Part shown: one piece after another, positions 50,077 through 58,995 of the stretch
Position numbering within the stretch: position 1 is the stretch's first letter
How the letters are laid out: each line of letters begins with the position of its first letter
NCBI RefSeq assembly: GCF_030283145.1
Contig: NZ_JASNWE010000001.1
Coordinates: 372,001-436,000, forward strand
Direction: 5' to 3'
DNA: 64,000 nucleotides
Origin: Actinomadura xylanilytica
GTDB lineage: Bacteria > Actinomycetota > Actinomycetes > Streptosporangiales > Streptosporangiaceae
Made by a program: the position numbers and the translations under genes
The notes under the pieces: model-generated
Databases searched by the model: none
Told to the model about the DNA's origin: nothing
Seen by the model: the letters and a program-made list of their open reading frames with translations, nothing else

Positions 50077-51579
50077 TCACTGACCGCCGGAGAGCTTCTC
50101 CCGCAGCGCGGCGAGGGCCTCGTCGGTGGCCAGGGCGCCACCGGTGGTCTCGCTCTCCCCGCCGCCGGAGTAGGAGGTCTCGCCGCCGCCACCGCCGCCA
50201 CCGCCACCGGTGCTGGCGGCGGGAGCCGACTCGGCCTCCGCCTCGGCCTTGCGGGCCTCTTCGATCTGCTTGCGGTGCGCGTCGAAGCGGGTACGCGCCT
50301 CGGCGTACTGCCGCTCCCAGGTCTCCCGCTGCTCGTCGAAGCCCTCGAGCCACTCGCCGGTGTCGGAGTCGAAGCCCTCGGGGTACTTGTAGTTCCCCTG
50401 GTCGTCGTACTCGGCCGGCATGCCGTACAGCGTCGGGTCGAAGTCCTCTTCCTCGACGCCCGCGGCGGACTCGTTGGCCTGCTTGAGCGACAGGCTGATC
50501 CGGCGCCGGTCGAGGTCGATGTCGATGATCTTCACGAAGATCTCGTCGCCGACCTGGACGACCTGCTCGGGGATCTCCACGTGGCGCTCGGCCAGCTCGG
50601 AGATGTGCACCAGGCCCTCGATGCCCTCCTCGACCCGGACGAACGCGCCGAACGGCACCAGCTTGGTGACGCGGCCGGGCACGACCTGGCCGATCTGGTG
50701 GGTGCGGGCGAACTGCTGCCACGGGTCTTCCTGGGTCGCCTTGAGCGACAGGGAGACGCGCTCGCGCTCCATGTCGACGTCCAGGACCTCAACCGTGACC
50801 TCCTGGCCGACCTCGACCACCTCGGACGGGTGGTCGATGTGCTTCCAGGACAGCTCGGAGACGTGCACCAGGCCGTCGACGCCGCCGAGGTCCACGAACG
50901 CACCGAAGTTGACGATCGAGGACACGACGCCCTTGCGGACCTGGCCCTTCTGGAGCGTGTTGAGGAAGGTCTGGCGGACCTCGCTCTGGGTCTGCTCCAG
51001 CCACGCGCGGCGGGAGAGCACCACGTTGTTGCGGTTCTTGTCGAGCTCGATGATCTTGGCTTCGAGTTCGCGGCCGACGTACGGCTGGAGATCCCGGACC
51101 CGTCGCATCTCGACCAGCGACGCGGGCAGGAAGCCGCGCAGGCCGATGTCGAGGATGAGGCCGCCCTTGACGACCTCGATGACGGTGCCGGTGACGATCC
51201 CGTCCTCGTCCTTGATCTTCTCGATCGTGCCCCAGGCGCGCTCGTACTGCGCGCGCTTCTTGGACAGGATCAGCCGGCCCTCCTTGTCCTCCTTCTGGAG
51301 GACAAGGGCCTCGACGTGGTCTCCGACGGTGACGACCTCGTTGGGGTCGACATCGTGCTTGATGGAGAGCTCACGGGAGGGGATGACACCTTCCGTCTTG
51401 TAGCCGATGTCGAGGAGGACCTCGTCTCGATCGACCTTGACAACGGTGCCTTCGACGATGTCGCCGTCGTTGAAGTACTTGATGGTCTCGTCGATCGCGG
51501 CGAGGAATGCTTCCTCTGAACCGATGTCGTTGACCGCTACCTGCGGGGTGGTCGAGGTGGCCTCGGTGCTACTCGTCAT
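50077..51579 (-). CDS. rpsA: 30S ribosomal protein S1
   Basis: 500 residues with four S1 RNA-binding domains: DGDIVEGTVVKVDRDEVLLD, DGIVTGTVIEVVKGGLILD, KGQVRKGVVSSIVNFGAFVD and IGQVVPGRVTKLVPFGAFVR, the usual four-domain actinobacterial form. A C-terminal acidic and Gly-rich tail (GGGGGGGGGETSYSGGGES) is longer than usual. The ATG reads MTSSTEATSTT; longer in-frame openings upstream overlap the promoter region. Its product brings mRNA to the ribosome. Transcription is from promoters in the 238-base upstream gap. Confidence 0.97.
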   Translation of the reverse strand: MTSSTEATSTTPQVAVNDIGSEEAFLAAIDETIKYFNDGDIVEGTVVKVDRDEVLLDIGYKTEGVIPSRELSIKHDVDPNEVVTVGDHVEALVLQKEDKEGRLILSKKRAQYERAWGTIEKIKDEDGIVTGTVIEVVKGGLILDIGLRGFLPASLVEMRRVRDLQPYVGRELEAKIIELDKNRNNVVLSRRAWLEQTQSEVRQTFLNTLQKGQVRKGVVSSIVNFGAFVDLGGVDGLVHVSELSWKHIDHPSEVVEVGQEVTVEVLDVDMERERVSLSLKATQEDPWQQFARTHQIGQVVPGRVTKLVPFGAFVRVEEGIEGLVHISELAERHVEIPEQVVQVGDEIFVKIIDIDLDRRRISLSLKQANESAAGVEEEDFDPTLYGMPAEYDDQGNYKYPEGFDSDTGEWLEGFDEQRETWERQYAEARTRFDAHRKQIEEARKAEAEAESAPAASTGGGGGGGGGETSYSGGGESETTGGALATDEALAALREKLSGGQ

Positions 51580-51593
51580 GTGTCGGCTGGCTC

Positions 51594-51623
51594 CGGATAC
51601 GGACATAGAAGGTGTCTGGTCAA
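51594..51623 (-). promoter_or_regulatory. second possible rpsA promoter
   Basis: TTGACC (51623-51618) with a TATCCG at 18 bases gives a weak -35/-10 pair that would start transcription just before the rpsA ATG. It shares the first bases TTGACCAG with the stronger upstream promoter. Confidence is low because the spacing is 18 and the -10 matches only the TAT. Confidence 0.3.
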
Positions 51624-51767
51624 TGCGCGGAGGGCCGGGTCCGCCCTGTCGAGGACCGGAAGGGGACACGAAACCGCCGCGTCATAATGAACCGAACCAT
51701 GTCGACGACCTGACCGAGCGCGAGCCTGCTCCGTCCGAAGCACACGCAGACCCACAACGCAGCGATC

Positions 51768-51796
51768 AGGATATGGGACCAGGAGCCCCTGGTCAA
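51768..51796 (-). promoter_or_regulatory. principal rpsA promoter
   Basis: TTGACC (51796-51791) and TATCCT (51773-51768) are 17 bases apart, close to the vegetative sigma consensus. Transcription would start near 51761 and leave a 5' leader of about 180 bases, room for S1-mediated autocontrol as known in other bacteria. It lies 22 bases upstream of the convergent reading end of the deacetylase gene. Confidence 0.65.
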
Positions 51797-51817
51797 TCCG
51801 GGCCACGCCGGGACCGG

Positions 51818-53125
51818 TCAGTAGGACCGCGCCTGAGCCCGGTAGCCCTTGCCCAGCCGCCGTTCCCGGCTCTTGGGGAAGGTCACGGCGCGCGGGTCGC
51901 CGTCGGAGGTGTAGCGCCGCTCCGGATGCGCGTCGAGCTCGTCCAGCCAGGCGGTCGAGCAGAACGTCCGGCAGTCGTTCTCCTTGATCTTCCCCTCGGA
52001 CCGCACCCGGGTGATCGCGAACCGGTCGAAGTCCTTGTCGAACGGCGACTCCGACGGCTTCCAGCCGGCCAGGAGGACGCCCTGGAAGTCGTACCGGCCG
52101 TCCTGGCGCTGCGCCCACGCCCGCTTGTGCGGGATGGCGCCGAACGGATAGGCGAACGTGGTGGCGTGCGCCCCGGTCAGCGAGACGATCTTGTCCTCGA
52201 TCCCGCCGATCTCGTCCTGGACCCGCTTCCTGGACATCGTCGACAGGTCCGGATGGGTGACCGTGTGGTTACCGATCTCGTACCCGTGCCGCGTGAGCCA
52301 CGCCAGCCCGGCGGCGGCCCGGTCGCCGAGCAGGAACAGGTCCTCGTTCAGGTAGAACGTCGCCACCGGCCGGAACCCCGGGTACCGCCGGGCCACGTCC
52401 TGGATGATCGCCACGGCGGTGTCCGGCGCGGGCCCGCCCTGCGCGTCCAGCCCGAACTGCCCCGGGGTGCTGTCGTCGAACGTCAGGACCACCGGGTGCC
52501 GCCCGGCCGGGACCGCGTCGAACCGCCCGGCGACGAACTCGGCCGCGGTGACGGGCACGTAGCCCTCCTCGGCCAGCCGGGTCAGCTCGTCGCGCAGCTC
52601 CTTGGTCGAGCGGTCCAGCGACAGCTCGGGCTTCTTCATGATCCGGTGGTACATGAGGACCGGGACCTCGCCGAGCTCGTCGGCCTTGACCGCCACCGCC
52701 CCGGGCGCGGCGGGCGGGATCGGCGCGGACGCCTCCGCCGAGGCGGAGGGCGAGGGCTGCGGCGGGGCGCTGGAGGAGGGCGGCGCGGACGCCGTGGACA
52801 TCGCGGGCGCGGGCGCTCTCGTCGCGCTCGGGGCCGGCGTGCTGGGCGAGGTGGCCCCGGAACGCGCCGCCGACGCGCCCGCGTCCCGCCCGCGGCGGGT
52901 GCCGGGCAGGGTCAGGCCGATGATCACGGCGCACACCACGACGATCCCGGCGATCTTGTGCAGGAGTGGCACGATCCTCCCGTCGATCTTCAAGCGAAAC
53001 GGCAGGGACAGCGTACGACGCACCGACTTGAGGGCACATGTCCGAGACCGTGATGGATGCCTGATCTCCGGAACCGCCCGGCCCGGTCCCCGGGAGCGCC
53101 AAAAGGGCGCGGGCCGCCGATTCAC
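51818..53125 (-). CDS. membrane-anchored polysaccharide deacetylase (NodB family)
   Basis: 435 residues at most. A membrane helix (IAGIVVVCAVIIGLTL) is followed by about 80 Ala/Pro/Ser residues and the NodB deacetylase domain. Motifs are LTFDDSTPGQF (catalytic and metal Asp), HTVTHPDLSTM (metal His pair) and TFAYPFGAIP. It would remove acetyl groups from cell-wall or surface glycan. The start is uncertain: GTG at 53023 (VRRTLSLPF) would give a shorter cytoplasmic tail. No operon partner is visible. Confidence 0.87.
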   Translation of the reverse strand: MNRRPAPFWRSRGPGRAVPEIRHPSRSRTCALKSVRRTLSLPFRLKIDGRIVPLLHKIAGIVVVCAVIIGLTLPGTRRGRDAGASAARSGATSPSTPAPSATRAPAPAMSTASAPPSSSAPPQPSPSASAEASAPIPPAAPGAVAVKADELGEVPVLMYHRIMKKPELSLDRSTKELRDELTRLAEEGYVPVTAAEFVAGRFDAVPAGRHPVVLTFDDSTPGQFGLDAQGGPAPDTAVAIIQDVARRYPGFRPVATFYLNEDLFLLGDRAAAGLAWLTRHGYEIGNHTVTHPDLSTMSRKRVQDEIGGIEDKIVSLTGAHATTFAYPFGAIPHKRAWAQRQDGRYDFQGVLLAGWKPSESPFDKDFDRFAITRVRSEGKIKENDCRTFCSTAWLDELDAHPERRYTSDGDPRAVTFPKSRERRLGKGYRAQARSY

Positions 53126-53311
53126 GGCTCTCGCGCCCTGAGAGGGCGTGTGCGCGGCTTCGGGGAGCGAACGCTCCCCCGCTGTCGTTCCGCGCGTCGC
53201 AGAGCCTCCGCGGCCCTATCGGCGCCGCCCTGCCCGCCTCCCGGCCCGCCGGTCCTGCCCGGCTCCCCCGTCCTGCCCGTCTCCCCGGCCCGACCGGCTC
53301 CCCGGCTCGAC

Positions 53312-53347
53312 CGGCTCCGTCCCGGCCGCCTGGGCCGGACGGAGCCG
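53312..53347 (-). terminator. hairpin after polA
   Basis: CGGCTCCGTC-type arm (53312-53327) pairs with 53333-53347 with one bulge and a short loop, 37 bases after the polA stop. There is no T run. The interval to the deacetylase start also holds GC-rich direct repeats of the CCGGCTCC type and no convincing gene. Confidence 0.5.
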
Positions 53348-53383
53348 GATGCGCGCACGAGGCTCGCCGACCGGGCCGTCGCG

Positions 53384-56080
53384 CTAGTGGGCGGCGTCCT
53401 GCCAGGTGCGGCCGGTGCCCATGGAGACGCCCAGCGGCGCGCGGAGCGCGTAGGCGCCCGCCATCTGGTCGCGGACGAGCGCCTGGAGCTCCTCCAGCTC
53501 GCCCGCCGCGACCTCGAAGACCAGCTCGTCGTGGACCTGGAGCAGCATCCGCGACTTCAGGCCGGCCTCCCGCAGCGCCCGGTCGACGTTCAGGCCCGCG
53601 ACCTTGACGATGTCGGCGGCCGACCCCTGGATGGGAGCGTTGAGCGCCATCCGCTCGGCCATCTCGCGGCGCTGCCGGTTGTCGGAGTTGAGGTCGGGCA
53701 GGTAGCGGCGGCGGCCGAGGATGGTCTCGGTGTAGCCGTCCTGCCGGGCCCTGACGACCACGTCCTGGAGGTAGTCGCGGACGCCGCCGAACTGCTGGAA
53801 GTACTCCTCCATGAGGCCGCGCGCCTCGTCCGGCGAGATCCGCAGCTGCTGGGACAGCCCGTACGCCGACAGCCCGTACGCCAGCCCGTAGTTCATCGCC
53901 TTGATCCGGGCCCGCAGCTCCGAGTCGATCTGCTCGGGCGGCAGGCCGAACACCCGGGACGCGGTGATGGTGTGGAAGTCGGCGCCGGACCCGAACGCCT
54001 CCAGCAGCGCCTCGTCCTCGGACAGGTGCGCCATGATGCGCAGCTCGATCTGGCTGTAGTCGGCGGTGAGCAGCGACTCGAAGCCGTCGCCGACGACGAA
54101 CGCCTCGCGGATCTGCCGACCCTCGGCGGTGCGGATCGGGATGTTCTGGAGGTTCGGGTCGGTCGACGACAACCGGCCGGTCGCGGCGACCATCTGGTTG
54201 AAGGTGGTGTGGATGCGCCCGGCGTCGTCGGCCATCGGGATCAGCGAGTCGACGATGCTCTTGAGCTTGGCCACCTCGCGCCAGCGCAGGATGTGCTCGA
54301 GCACCGGGTGCCCGTCCTTGGCCAGCAGGTTGGTCAGCGCCTCGGAGTCGGTGGTGTAGCCGGTCTTGGTGCGCTTGGTCTTGGGCAGCCCGAGCTCGTC
54401 GAACAGCACCCCCTGCACCTGCTTGGGCGAGCCGAGGTTGAACTCGTGCCCGACGGCGTCGTGCGCGGCCTGCTCCATCTCCTTGACCTGGCCGCCGAGC
54501 GAGGCCGACAGCCCCGCGAGGTGGTCGGCGTCGACGGCGATGCCGGCCCGCTCCATCCCGGCCAGCACGCGCACCAGCGGCAGCTCGACCTCGTGCAGCA
54601 GCGCGGTCGCGCCGCGCTGCTCCAGGTCGGCGTCGAGCACGTCGGCGAGCTCGGCGACGGCGCGGGCCCGGACCGCCAGGTCCTGCGCGGCCTCCTCCTC
54701 GCCGGAGCCGTCGAGGGTGAGCTGGCCAGTGTCCTCGGTCTCGTTGCGCAGCTCGCGGTGCAGGTAGCGCAGTACCAGGTCGGCCAGGTCGAAGGTGCGC
54801 TGGCCGGGCAGCGCCAGATAGGCGGCCAGCGCGGTGTCGCTGGTGAGGCCGTCGAGCTCGAGCCCGCGGGCCGCCAGCGCCAGCATCGGCCCCTTGGCCT
54901 CGTGCAGCGCCTTGGGCCGCCCGGGATCGGCCAGCCACGCCGCCAGGGCCCGCTCGTCGGCCTCGTTCAGCGCGGACGGGTCGAGCGTGACCGCCGGGCC
55001 CTGCCGGGACGCCAGCGCCAGCGCGGTGATCTCGCCGGTGCCGCGCCCCCAGGCGCCGGTCACCGCGACGCCGATCCTGGACGCGGCGGTGCCGTTGGCC
55101 TCCAGCCAGCCGCCCAGCGCGCCCGGCTCCAGGGTGTCGAACTCGACGTCGAAACCCTCGTCGGCCTCGGGCTCGGCGGTCGGCAGCGAGGCGTACAGCC
55201 GCTCGCGCAGCACCTTGAACTGGAGCGAGTCGAACAGGGTGTGGACCTCCTCCCGCTCCCACTGCCCCATGACGAGCTGCGGCGGCGCCAGCTCGAGGCC
55301 GACCTCGCAGTCGAGCTTGTTGAGCTGCTGGTTGCGCAGCACCGCGCCGAGGTGCTCGCGCAGGTTCTCGCCCGCCTTGCCCTTGATCTCGTCGACCCGC
55401 TCGACGAGCCGGTCGAGACCGTCGTACTTGGCCAGCCACTTCGCCGCCGTCTTCGGCCCCACGCCGGGCACCCCCGGCAGGTTGTCGCTGGACTCGCCCA
55501 CCAGCGCGGCCAGCTCGCGGTACCGCGCGGGCGGCACGCCGTACTTGGCCTCGACCGCGGCCGGGTCCATCCGGGCCAGCTCGGACACCCCGCGGATCGG
55601 ATAGAGGATGGTGACGTGCTCGTCGACCAGCTGGAACGCGTCGCGGTCACCGGTGACGATCAGCGTGTCGAGACCGGCGGCGGTGGCCTGGACCGACAGC
55701 GTGGCGATGATGTCGTCGGCCTCGAACCCGGCGACCGACAGCCGCGGGATGCGCAGCGCGTCCAGCACCTCGAAGATCAGGCTGACCTGGCTGCGGAACT
55801 CGTCGGGGGTCTTGGCCCGGCCCGCCTTGTACTCCACGTACTGCTCGTGCCGGAACGTCGGCTCGGACCGGTCGAACGCCACCGCGATGTGCGTCGGGCG
55901 CTCGTCGCGCAGCACGTTGATGAGCATCGAGGTGAAGCCGTACACCGCGTTGGTGGGCTGCCCGTCGCTCGTCGAGAAGTTCTCCACCGGCAGCGCGAAG
56001 AACGCCCGGTAGGCCAGGGAATGCCCGTCGAGCAGGAGAAGCCGGTCTTGCTGGTCAGGGGTCGCTGCTTTGGTCACCAC
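53384..56080 (-). CDS. polA: DNA polymerase I
   Basis: 898 residues. The 5'-3' exonuclease domain begins LLLDGHSLAYRAFFALP and has GFEADDIIATL and TGDRDAFQLV. The central 3'-5' exonuclease fold is present but looks inactive: the first DxE motif is not found although SDTALAAYL remains. The polymerase domain has NLQNIPIRT, LLTADYSQIELRIMAHL, the RIKAMNYGLAYGLSAYGL finger helix and LLQVHDELVFE. Loss of proofreading is known for actinobacterial PolI. GTG starts at 56080 or 56077 are equivalent. It is divergent from a thioesterase gene, with 44 bases between. Confidence 0.97.
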   Translation of the reverse strand: MVTKAATPDQQDRLLLLDGHSLAYRAFFALPVENFSTSDGQPTNAVYGFTSMLINVLRDERPTHIAVAFDRSEPTFRHEQYVEYKAGRAKTPDEFRSQVSLIFEVLDALRIPRLSVAGFEADDIIATLSVQATAAGLDTLIVTGDRDAFQLVDEHVTILYPIRGVSELARMDPAAVEAKYGVPPARYRELAALVGESSDNLPGVPGVGPKTAAKWLAKYDGLDRLVERVDEIKGKAGENLREHLGAVLRNQQLNKLDCEVGLELAPPQLVMGQWEREEVHTLFDSLQFKVLRERLYASLPTAEPEADEGFDVEFDTLEPGALGGWLEANGTAASRIGVAVTGAWGRGTGEITALALASRQGPAVTLDPSALNEADERALAAWLADPGRPKALHEAKGPMLALAARGLELDGLTSDTALAAYLALPGQRTFDLADLVLRYLHRELRNETEDTGQLTLDGSGEEEAAQDLAVRARAVAELADVLDADLEQRGATALLHEVELPLVRVLAGMERAGIAVDADHLAGLSASLGGQVKEMEQAAHDAVGHEFNLGSPKQVQGVLFDELGLPKTKRTKTGYTTDSEALTNLLAKDGHPVLEHILRWREVAKLKSIVDSLIPMADDAGRIHTTFNQMVAATGRLSSTDPNLQNIPIRTAEGRQIREAFVVGDGFESLLTADYSQIELRIMAHLSEDEALLEAFGSGADFHTITASRVFGLPPEQIDSELRARIKAMNYGLAYGLSAYGLSQQLRISPDEARGLMEEYFQQFGGVRDYLQDVVVRARQDGYTETILGRRRYLPDLNSDNRQRREMAERMALNAPIQGSAADIVKVAGLNVDRALREAGLKSRMLLQVHDELVFEVAAGELEELQALVRDQMAGAYALRAPLGVSMGTGRTWQDAAH

Positions 56081-56124
56081 ACGAGGACTCTAGTCTGCGC
56101 GTACGACAGTTCGAGGGAGGCTCA

Positions 56125-56544
56125 ATGACACAGGAGCAGCCGGATCACGCCGGCCGCTTCGGCGACGTCCACGGTGATCTCGCGAAGGCGATGGGGATCG
56201 AATACCTGGAGGCGGCGCCGGAACGGGTGGTCGGCCGCATGCCGGTCAAGGGCAACACCCAGCCGTACGGGCTCCTCCACGGCGGCGCCTCGTGCGTCCT
56301 GGCCGAATCGCTCGGCTCGGTCGGCTCCGCGCTGCACGCCGGCCCCGGCCGCATCGCGGTCGGCATCGAGATCAACGCCACCCACCACCGGTCGGCCACC
56401 GAGGGCTGGGTCACCGGCGTCGCCACCCGCGCGCACGGCGGCCGCACCCTCGCCAGCTACGACATCGTGATCACCGACGAGGCCGACCGGCGGGTCTGCA
56501 CCGCCCGCCTGACCTGCATGCTCCGCGACCAGCCCCCCGCCTGA
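56125..56544 (+). CDS. PaaI-type hotdog-fold thioesterase
   Basis: 139-residue acyl-CoA thioesterase of the PaaI/MenI group. The motif YGLLHGGASCVLAESLGSVGS holds the hotdog helix with the catalytic His-Gly-Gly context, and GIEINATHHRSATEGWVTG the CoA-binding strand. Possible substrates are phenylacetyl-CoA or 1,4-dihydroxy-2-naphthoyl-CoA. A GGGAGG ribosome site precedes the ATG. It is divergently placed from polA, an arrangement common in actinomycetes. Confidence 0.88.
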   Translation: MTQEQPDHAGRFGDVHGDLAKAMGIEYLEAAPERVVGRMPVKGNTQPYGLLHGGASCVLAESLGSVGSALHAGPGRIAVGIEINATHHRSATEGWVTGVATRAHGGRTLASYDIVITDEADRRVCTARLTCMLRDQPPA

Positions 56545-56596
56545 TCCACTTTCTCTTTGCGGGCGACGGCACGGGGTGGGTAGCGTGGGCGCCAGC

Positions 56597-56668
56597 GGCC
56601 CGGGACCACCGAGTAGACAACGTACGGACCCGAGAGGGTCCGCACGGCCCCAAAGGTGGTCCCGGGCC
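56597..56668. ncRNA. candidate structured RNA (stem with internal GNRA hairpin)
   Basis: A 14-bp perfect outer stem pairs 56597-56610 with 56655-56668. Inside, CGT-a-CGGACCC (56621-56631) pairs with GGGTCCG-c-ACG (56636-56646), closed by the GNRA tetraloop GAGA, with unpaired GAGTAGACAA and GCCCCAAA on either side. The two-level architecture with a tetraloop is more than a simple terminator. The strand is uncertain; on the plus strand it lies 124 bases before the lipoprotein gene and 52 after the thioesterase. No known motif is recognised. Confidence 0.4.
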
Positions 56669-56791
56669 AATGCTCCGCCCCGGGCCCGGCACCGCGCATG
56701 GCACCGGTCACGCGCCGTCGACGGTTGCGGTTGGATTGCGAAACCGATCACCCCGTTCACCCCGCGCGCGACGCCCACGTACGTTCGGCCC

Positions 56792-57334
56792 ATGCGTCTA
56801 CGTGCCGCCGTCACCGGCGCCGCGCTCCTGCTGACCGCGCTGCCGGGCTGCTCCGAGTCCCACTCCGACTCGGGCCCCGGCTCCTCCGGCTACGTCCTGC
56901 CGTCCGAGAAGGTCCGCGAGAGCGAGACCGCCCTACGGGGCAAGACCGGCCGCAGTGCCGACATGCGCTTCACCGTCATCGGCTTCCGCGAGGGCATGAC
57001 CGAGGTCATGGGCACCCACACCGCGATGGAGTCCAAGGGCGCCTTCACGCGCGTGCGCGTCCTGGCCGTCAACGAGGGGCGCGACATCCAGGTCTTCGAC
57101 ACCTGGAAGCAGCGGCTGCTGACCGGCGACGGCAAGACCGTCACCCCCGACGTGAACGCCACCATGGTCAAGCGGCAACCCGAACGGCTGTCGGTCGGCG
57201 CCGCGATGCGGGCCGAGTTCGACCTCTGGTTCGACGTCCCCCGCGGCGTCAAGACCCGCGGCGTGCGGCTCTACGGCTCCCCCACCGTCGGCGCCGTCTC
57301 CGACCCGCCGGCCGCCGAGATTACGCTCCCCTGA
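56792..57334 (+). CDS. lipoprotein, DUF4352-like
   Basis: 180 residues. The signal peptide VTGAALLLTALPGC contains a lipobox, so the mature protein is attached outside. The body looks like the immunoglobulin-like fold of DUF4352 proteins (KGAFTRVRVLAVNEGRDIQVFDTW, FDLWFDVPRGVKTRGVRLYG). Function is unknown for the family. The start is the ATG just before the signal peptide; longer in-frame openings run through the upstream structured region. No operon partner is seen. Confidence 0.7.
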   Translation: MRLRAAVTGAALLLTALPGCSESHSDSGPGSSGYVLPSEKVRESETALRGKTGRSADMRFTVIGFREGMTEVMGTHTAMESKGAFTRVRVLAVNEGRDIQVFDTWKQRLLTGDGKTVTPDVNATMVKRQPERLSVGAAMRAEFDLWFDVPRGVKTRGVRLYGSPTVGAVSDPPAAEITLP

Positions 57335-57347
57335 ACGTCGCGCCGGC

Positions 57348-57377
57348 CCCGAAGACCGCAGTGAGGGCGGCTTCGGG
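57348..57377. terminator. bidirectional terminator between the lipoprotein gene and livF
   Basis: CCCGAAG and CTTCGGG (57348-57354 with 57371-57377), extended by CCGC/GCGG with a bulge, form a stem between two convergent genes. A second perfect 9-bp stem (57396-57404 with 57417-57425) overlaps the livF stop codon and may act on the minus strand. Confidence 0.55.
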
Positions 57378-57407
57378 ACCGGCGCAGCCAAGGCCCCGGA
57401 GGCCCGC

Positions 57408-58214
57408 CTACCCGGCGGCCTCCGGCGGACCGTCCTTCTTCTGAAGGTCCGGAGCGCCCTCCTCAGACGGCGGAGCGCCCTCAGGCGACGGCGTGTCCTC
57501 CCGGACGTCCGATCCCCCACCCAGATACGCCGCGCGCACCTCCGGGTCGTCCAGCAGCTCCGACGCCGGGGCGGACTTCACGACCCGGCCCGTCTCGAGC
57601 ACGTACGCCCGATGCGCGATCTGCAACGCCTGCTGGGCGTTCTGCTCCACCAGCAGCACCGTCACCCCGCGCCGGTTGATCTCCTGGATGATGGTGAAGA
57701 TCTGCTGCACCAGCATCGGCGCGAGCCCCATCGACGGCTCGTCCAGCAGCAGCACCTTCGGCTTGGCCACCAGCGCCCGCCCGATCGCGAGCATCTGCTG
57801 CTCGCCGCCCGACATCGTCCCGCCCGCCTGGCCCTTGCGCTCGGCCAGCCGCGGGAACAGCTCGTACGCCTCCGCCAGCTCCTTGGCCGGACTGTCCTTG
57901 CGGGCGTAGGCGCCCATGAGGAGGTTCTCCTCCACCGTCATGCCGGGGAAGATGCCCCGGCCCTCCGGCGCCTGCCCGATGCCCGCGACCACCCGCCGGT
58001 GCCCCGGCATCCGGCTGATGTCCTCGCCGTCGAACACGACCGAGCCCGCCGACAGCGGACGCAGCCCCGACACCGTCTTCAGCGTCGTGGTCTTCCCCGC
58101 GCCGTTGGCGCCGATCAGCGTGACGATCTCACCCTCGTCGACGGCCGCGGTGATGCCCTTGAGCGCCGCGATCTTTCCGTAGTGGACGTGAATGTCCCGG
58201 ATCTCAAGAAGCAT
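57408..58214 (-). CDS. livF: branched-chain amino-acid ABC transporter ATPase LivF
   Basis: 268 residues. Walker A GANGAGKT, signature TMSGGEQQM, Walker B VLLLDEPSMGLAP, H-loop LLVEQNA. The final 30 residues are Glu/Pro-rich and low in complexity. It overlaps the livG stop by 11 bases. With LivG it powers the LivHM permease for leucine, isoleucine and valine or related substrates. The substrate is inferred from the family; some Liv systems carry amides or urea. Confidence 0.93.
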   Translation of the reverse strand: MLLEIRDIHVHYGKIAALKGITAAVDEGEIVTLIGANGAGKTTTLKTVSGLRPLSAGSVVFDGEDISRMPGHRRVVAGIGQAPEGRGIFPGMTVEENLLMGAYARKDSPAKELAEAYELFPRLAERKGQAGGTMSGGEQQMLAIGRALVAKPKVLLLDEPSMGLAPMLVQQIFTIIQEINRRGVTVLLVEQNAQQALQIAHRAYVLETGRVVKSAPASELLDDPEVRAAYLGGGSDVREDTPSPEGAPPSEEGAPDLQKKDGPPEAAG

Positions 58215-58995
58215 CGGCCGGAGCCCCCAGGTACGCCTCGATCACACGCGGGTCGTTCTGCACCTCGGCCGGCAGCCCGTCCGCGATCTTCTGCCCGAAG
58301 TCGAGCACCGCGACCCGGTCGCTGATCCCCATCACCAGGCTCATGTCGTGCTCGATCAGCAGCACGGTGACGCCCGTGTCGCGGATCGTGCGGATCAGCC
58401 CCTGCAACGCCACCTTCTCGGCCGGGTTCATCCCCGCCGCGGGCTCGTCCAGCAGCAGCAGCTTCGGCTCCGTCGCCAGCGCACGCGCGATCTCCAGCCG
58501 CCGCTGGTCGCCGTACGGCAGGTTCTTCGCCGCCTCGCCGCCCCGATGCGGGATGCCGACCAGCTCCAGCAGCTCCCGCGCCCGCTCGCGGCCCTGGCGC
58601 TCCTCCCGGCGATGCCACGGCATCCCCAGCGACGCCCCCACGAACCCGGTCCGATGGTGCGCGTCGGCGCCCACCATCACGTTCTCCAGCGCGGTCATGT
58701 TGTGGAACAGCCGCACGTTCTGGAACGTGCGCGCCACCCCCAGCTTCGTGACGGCATAGCGCTTCATGCCATCGATCCGCCTGCCGTCGAACACCACTTC
58801 GCCCGTGGTCGGACGGTAGACGCCCGTGGTCACGTTGAACACCGTGGTCTTGCCGGCGCCGTTCGGCCCGATCAGCGCGAAGATCTCGCCCCGCCCGATC
58901 CGGACGTCGACCTTGTTGAGCGCCACCACGCCGCCGAAGCGCATCACCACATCGCGCAGCTCCAGCACCGGCGGCGGACTCTTCGCCTCGCTCAC
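58204..58995 (-). CDS. livG: branched-chain amino-acid ABC transporter ATPase LivG
   Basis: 263 residues. Walker A GPNGAGKT, the LivG-type stretch GVARTFQNVRLFHNMTALENVMVGA, signature-equivalent LPYGDQRRLEIARAL (LivG has a divergent signature), and Walker B LLLLDEPAAGMNP. The GTG start overlaps the livM stop (GTGA). It is the fourth gene of livJHMGF. Length and motifs are complete. Confidence 0.93.
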   Translation of the reverse strand: MSEAKSPPPVLELRDVVMRFGGVVALNKVDVRIGRGEIFALIGPNGAGKTTVFNVTTGVYRPTTGEVVFDGRRIDGMKRYAVTKLGVARTFQNVRLFHNMTALENVMVGADAHHRTGFVGASLGMPWHRREERQGRERARELLELVGIPHRGGEAAKNLPYGDQRRLEIARALATEPKLLLLDEPAAGMNPAEKVALQGLIRTIRDTGVTVLLIEHDMSLVMGISDRVAVLDFGQKIADGLPAEVQNDPRVIEAYLGAPADAS

